DNA of 7,658 nucleotides from M55B165 sp051744245. Lineage in GTDB: Bacteria > Actinomycetota > Humimicrobiia > Humimicrobiales > Humimicrobiaceae. Positions within the stretch are counted from its first letter, which is position 1, and each line of letters opens with the position of its first letter. The notes beneath the pieces were generated by a model. It made no database searches. It had not been told where the DNA came from and was given only the letters and a program-made list of their open reading frames with translations. The stretch lies in contig JBNJCV010000075.1 in the NCBI GenBank assembly GCA_051744245.1, positions 1 through 7,658 of the forward strand, written 5' to 3'. Of this stretch, positions 6,399-7,658 are shown piece by piece. Position numbers and translations under genes: made by a program.

Positions 6399-6677
6399 AT
6401 GGATGAAAAGGAGAAATATAAGTTTGCCAAAAAAAGGGTAGAGGAGATAAAGGGTTTTTATGGCCACCTTATATCTTATGTAATTGTAATTATTATACTA
6501 ATGGTAATAAACATTTTAAGTTCGCCGGAATTTCTCTGGTTTTTAATTGTGGCTGGTGCATGGGGTTTTGGAATATTCTGGCATGCTATGGGAATATTCG
6601 TTTTCAATAAGGGATTTGGCTCTAGGTGGGAGAAAAAGAAAATTAAAGAAATAATGGAGAAAATGGATGACACTTAA
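6399..6677 (+). CDS. 2TM domain-containing small membrane protein
   Basis: A 92-aa protein matching the 2TM domain pattern (Pfam 2TM). It has a basic/acidic N-terminal helix with AKKRVEEIKGFYGHL (10-24), a first membrane helix (about 22-41), a short SSPEFLWF turn (41-48), and a second helix carrying GAWGFGIFWHAMGIF (53-67). It ends in a charged tail with the conserved RWEKKKIKEIMEK (76-88). Both termini should face the cytoplasm. The 2TM domain occurs as small stand-alone proteins of unknown role, so no function is assigned. It is co-transcribed, and probably translationally coupled, with the preceding four-helix protein. The length equals the bare domain, with nothing missing. Confidence 0.9.
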   Translation: MDEKEKYKFAKKRVEEIKGFYGHLISYVIVIIILMVINILSSPEFLWFLIVAGAWGFGIFWHAMGIFVFNKGFGSRWEKKKIKEIMEKMDDT

Positions 6678-6742
6678 ATTTTTTTCAAGAGGCAAAGATA
6701 TTCTCTTACCAAATAATTGGCAAATACAATCTTTTAGCTTTT

Positions 6743-7474
6743 TTGAATAGAGCGAGAAAGTTTCTGGGAGTTGATGGCTGCAAAGGGGGCTGGATTGCAG
6801 CAATTCTTTCTAGCAGCAGCCTTGAAGTAAAACTATATAAAGATGTAGGTAGTTTATGGTGTGAGAATAAGGATGCAAGTCTGATACTAGTTGATATTCC
6901 TATTTGTTTAACTGATACAGGCGTTAGGCAATGCGATATTCTGGCAAGAAAAATGTTGGACAAAAACCGTAAGCCAAGTATTTTTAACCCGCCTGCTAAA
7001 AAAGCGCTTTATGCTGGCAGTTACAGGGAAGCCTGTGCAATAAATAAGGAAGTTACTGGAAAGAAAATAAGCAAGCAAACGTGGAATCTTATTCCCAAAA
7101 TAAAAGAAGTTAATAAATTAATAAGAAAACACCCGGAGGCTGTTAAAATTTTAAAAGAGTCTCACCCTGAGGTATGTTTTATGGCCTTATCTAAGAAAAG
7201 GATAAAATACAGCAAAAAAAATATATTAGGGATAAAGGAAAGACTAAAAGTTCTAGAAAACCTAGATGGTGGAACTCGGGGAATCTTTTCTTATGCCAAT
7301 GACAAATTTGGCAAAAAAGCTATTTTAGCTGATGATATTTTGGATTCAATGATCTTAGCCTTTACGGCTAAATCTGGGTATAAAAAACTTTCTAAAATCC
7401 CAAAAAAGCCCCATTATAATGAGTTAGGCCAAAAAGCAGAAATAGTTTATTTTTCTAAAAAGGACTCAATCTGA
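6743..7474 (+). CDS. DUF429 family protein (predicted RNase H-like fold nuclease)
   Basis: A 243-aa soluble protein of the DUF429 / COG4923 family, predicted to have an RNase H-like fold. Diagnostic segments are GVDGCKGGW (9-17, Asp11), VDIPICL (50-56, Asp51), ESHPEV (139-144, Glu139 and Glu143) and ADDILDS (196-202, Asp197/Asp198). These acidic residues are spaced as expected for a metal-dependent RNase H-type active site. Nuclease activity is a family prediction and not an established function. The start is uncertain: TTG 6743 is the only standard start codon near the first motif and has no Shine-Dalgarno. The frame stays open upstream to 6671, just inside the end of the 2TM gene, with no ATG or GTG. 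A TACAAT hexamer at 6725-6730 could give a nearly leaderless transcript. The 3' end overlaps a convergent small ORF by 28 bp. Confidence 0.87.
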   Translation: MNRARKFLGVDGCKGGWIAAILSSSSLEVKLYKDVGSLWCENKDASLILVDIPICLTDTGVRQCDILARKMLDKNRKPSIFNPPAKKALYAGSYREACAINKEVTGKKISKQTWNLIPKIKEVNKLIRKHPEAVKILKESHPEVCFMALSKKRIKYSKKNILGIKERLKVLENLDGGTRGIFSYANDKFGKKAILADDILDSMILAFTAKSGYKKLSKIPKKPHYNELGQKAEIVYFSKKDSI

Positions 7475-7653
7475 TTTTTAATGCTAGATATATTGGAGTC
7501 TAATTCTTTTATTTTCTTATAGTAGTTGTCCCTTTCTTTGCCTTCAGCCTTATCGGCTTTTTTAAGTAATTCTATAATTTTTTTGTCTATTTCTTCTGCC
7601 TGGCTGATAAGGTAAAGCAAATCTTCATACGATAATTCTTCTCCTTTTTCCAT
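7447..7653 (-). CDS. Small charged helical-hairpin protein, possibly extending past the window edge
   Basis: A 68-aa ORF I do not recognise. It is rich in Lys and Glu with leucine/isoleucine heptad-like spacing. Two helices are likely, at about 10-34 and 43-67, separated by a GKERD turn, which would form a helical hairpin or short coiled coil. It has no signal peptide, membrane segment or metal motif. The only visible start is ATG at 7653. Just five bases precede it in the window, so neither a ribosome-binding site nor a longer N-terminus can be judged. It is convergent with the DUF429 gene and overlaps its last 28 bases. The amphipathic composition looks like real protein, and nothing else explains 7475-7653, but an artefact ORF is possible. 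Confidence 0.6.
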   Translation of the reverse strand: MEKGEELSYEDLLYLISQAEEIDKKIIELLKKADKAEGKERDNYYKKIKELDSNISSIKNQIESFLEK

Positions 7654-7658
7654 ATTTA

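Noticed and set aside
6543..6963. Minus-strand ORFs of 85-86 codons across the 2TM/DUF429 junction
   Set aside because: They overlap two well-supported plus-strand genes and have no motif or credible start signal.

Overview
This 7.66 kb window is low-GC bacterial DNA (roughly one third G+C by eye). Arginine is coded mostly by AGA/AGG and isoleucine often by ATA. Several Shine-Dalgarno sites are purine-rich and strong (GGAGGTG, AAGGAGG, TAGGAGA), as in Bacillota or low-GC candidate phyla such as Atribacterota. The phylum is a guess, because no marker gene is present. I see no RNA gene, insertion sequence, CRISPR array or prophage. No gene-free stretch exceeds 171 bp.

Layout. A membrane-anchored HtrA-type serine protease lies on the minus strand (28-1137). 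A 125-bp divergent region separates it from three plus-strand genes (1263-3381): a predicted phosphoribosyltransferase, a metallo-beta-lactamase-fold hydrolase and an SGNH arylesterase/acyltransferase-like enzyme. All three look cytoplasmic. The last two are only 14 bp apart and are probably co-transcribed.

After an extremely A+T-rich 171-bp spacer with a good sigma-70-type promoter comes a 640-aa membrane glycosyltransferase (3553-5475). Its N-terminus carries a tandem motif matching the MshEN (GspE N-terminal) cyclic-di-GMP-binding signature. This is the standout gene: it looks like a processive GT2 synthase with a built-in c-di-GMP sensor, with the domain order reversed relative to the phage-receptor protein NfrB.

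Next, behind its own TTGACA promoter, is a two-gene membrane module. A 276-aa protein with an amphipathic N-terminus studded with FG dipeptides and four transmembrane helices is followed 9 bp later by a 92-aa 2TM-domain protein whose ribosome-binding site overlaps the preceding stop codon. Then come a DUF429 (RNase H-like fold) protein and, convergent with it and overlapping its 3' end by 28 bp, a small charged helical-hairpin ORF that reaches the window edge.

Functional picture (inference). HtrA, the c-di-GMP-responsive glycosyltransferase and the FG/2TM membrane pair all point to the cell envelope. The phosphoribosyltransferase, MBL hydrolase, SGNH enzyme and DUF429 protein are soluble enzymes of unknown substrate. 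Nothing in the sequence proves that these groups act together.
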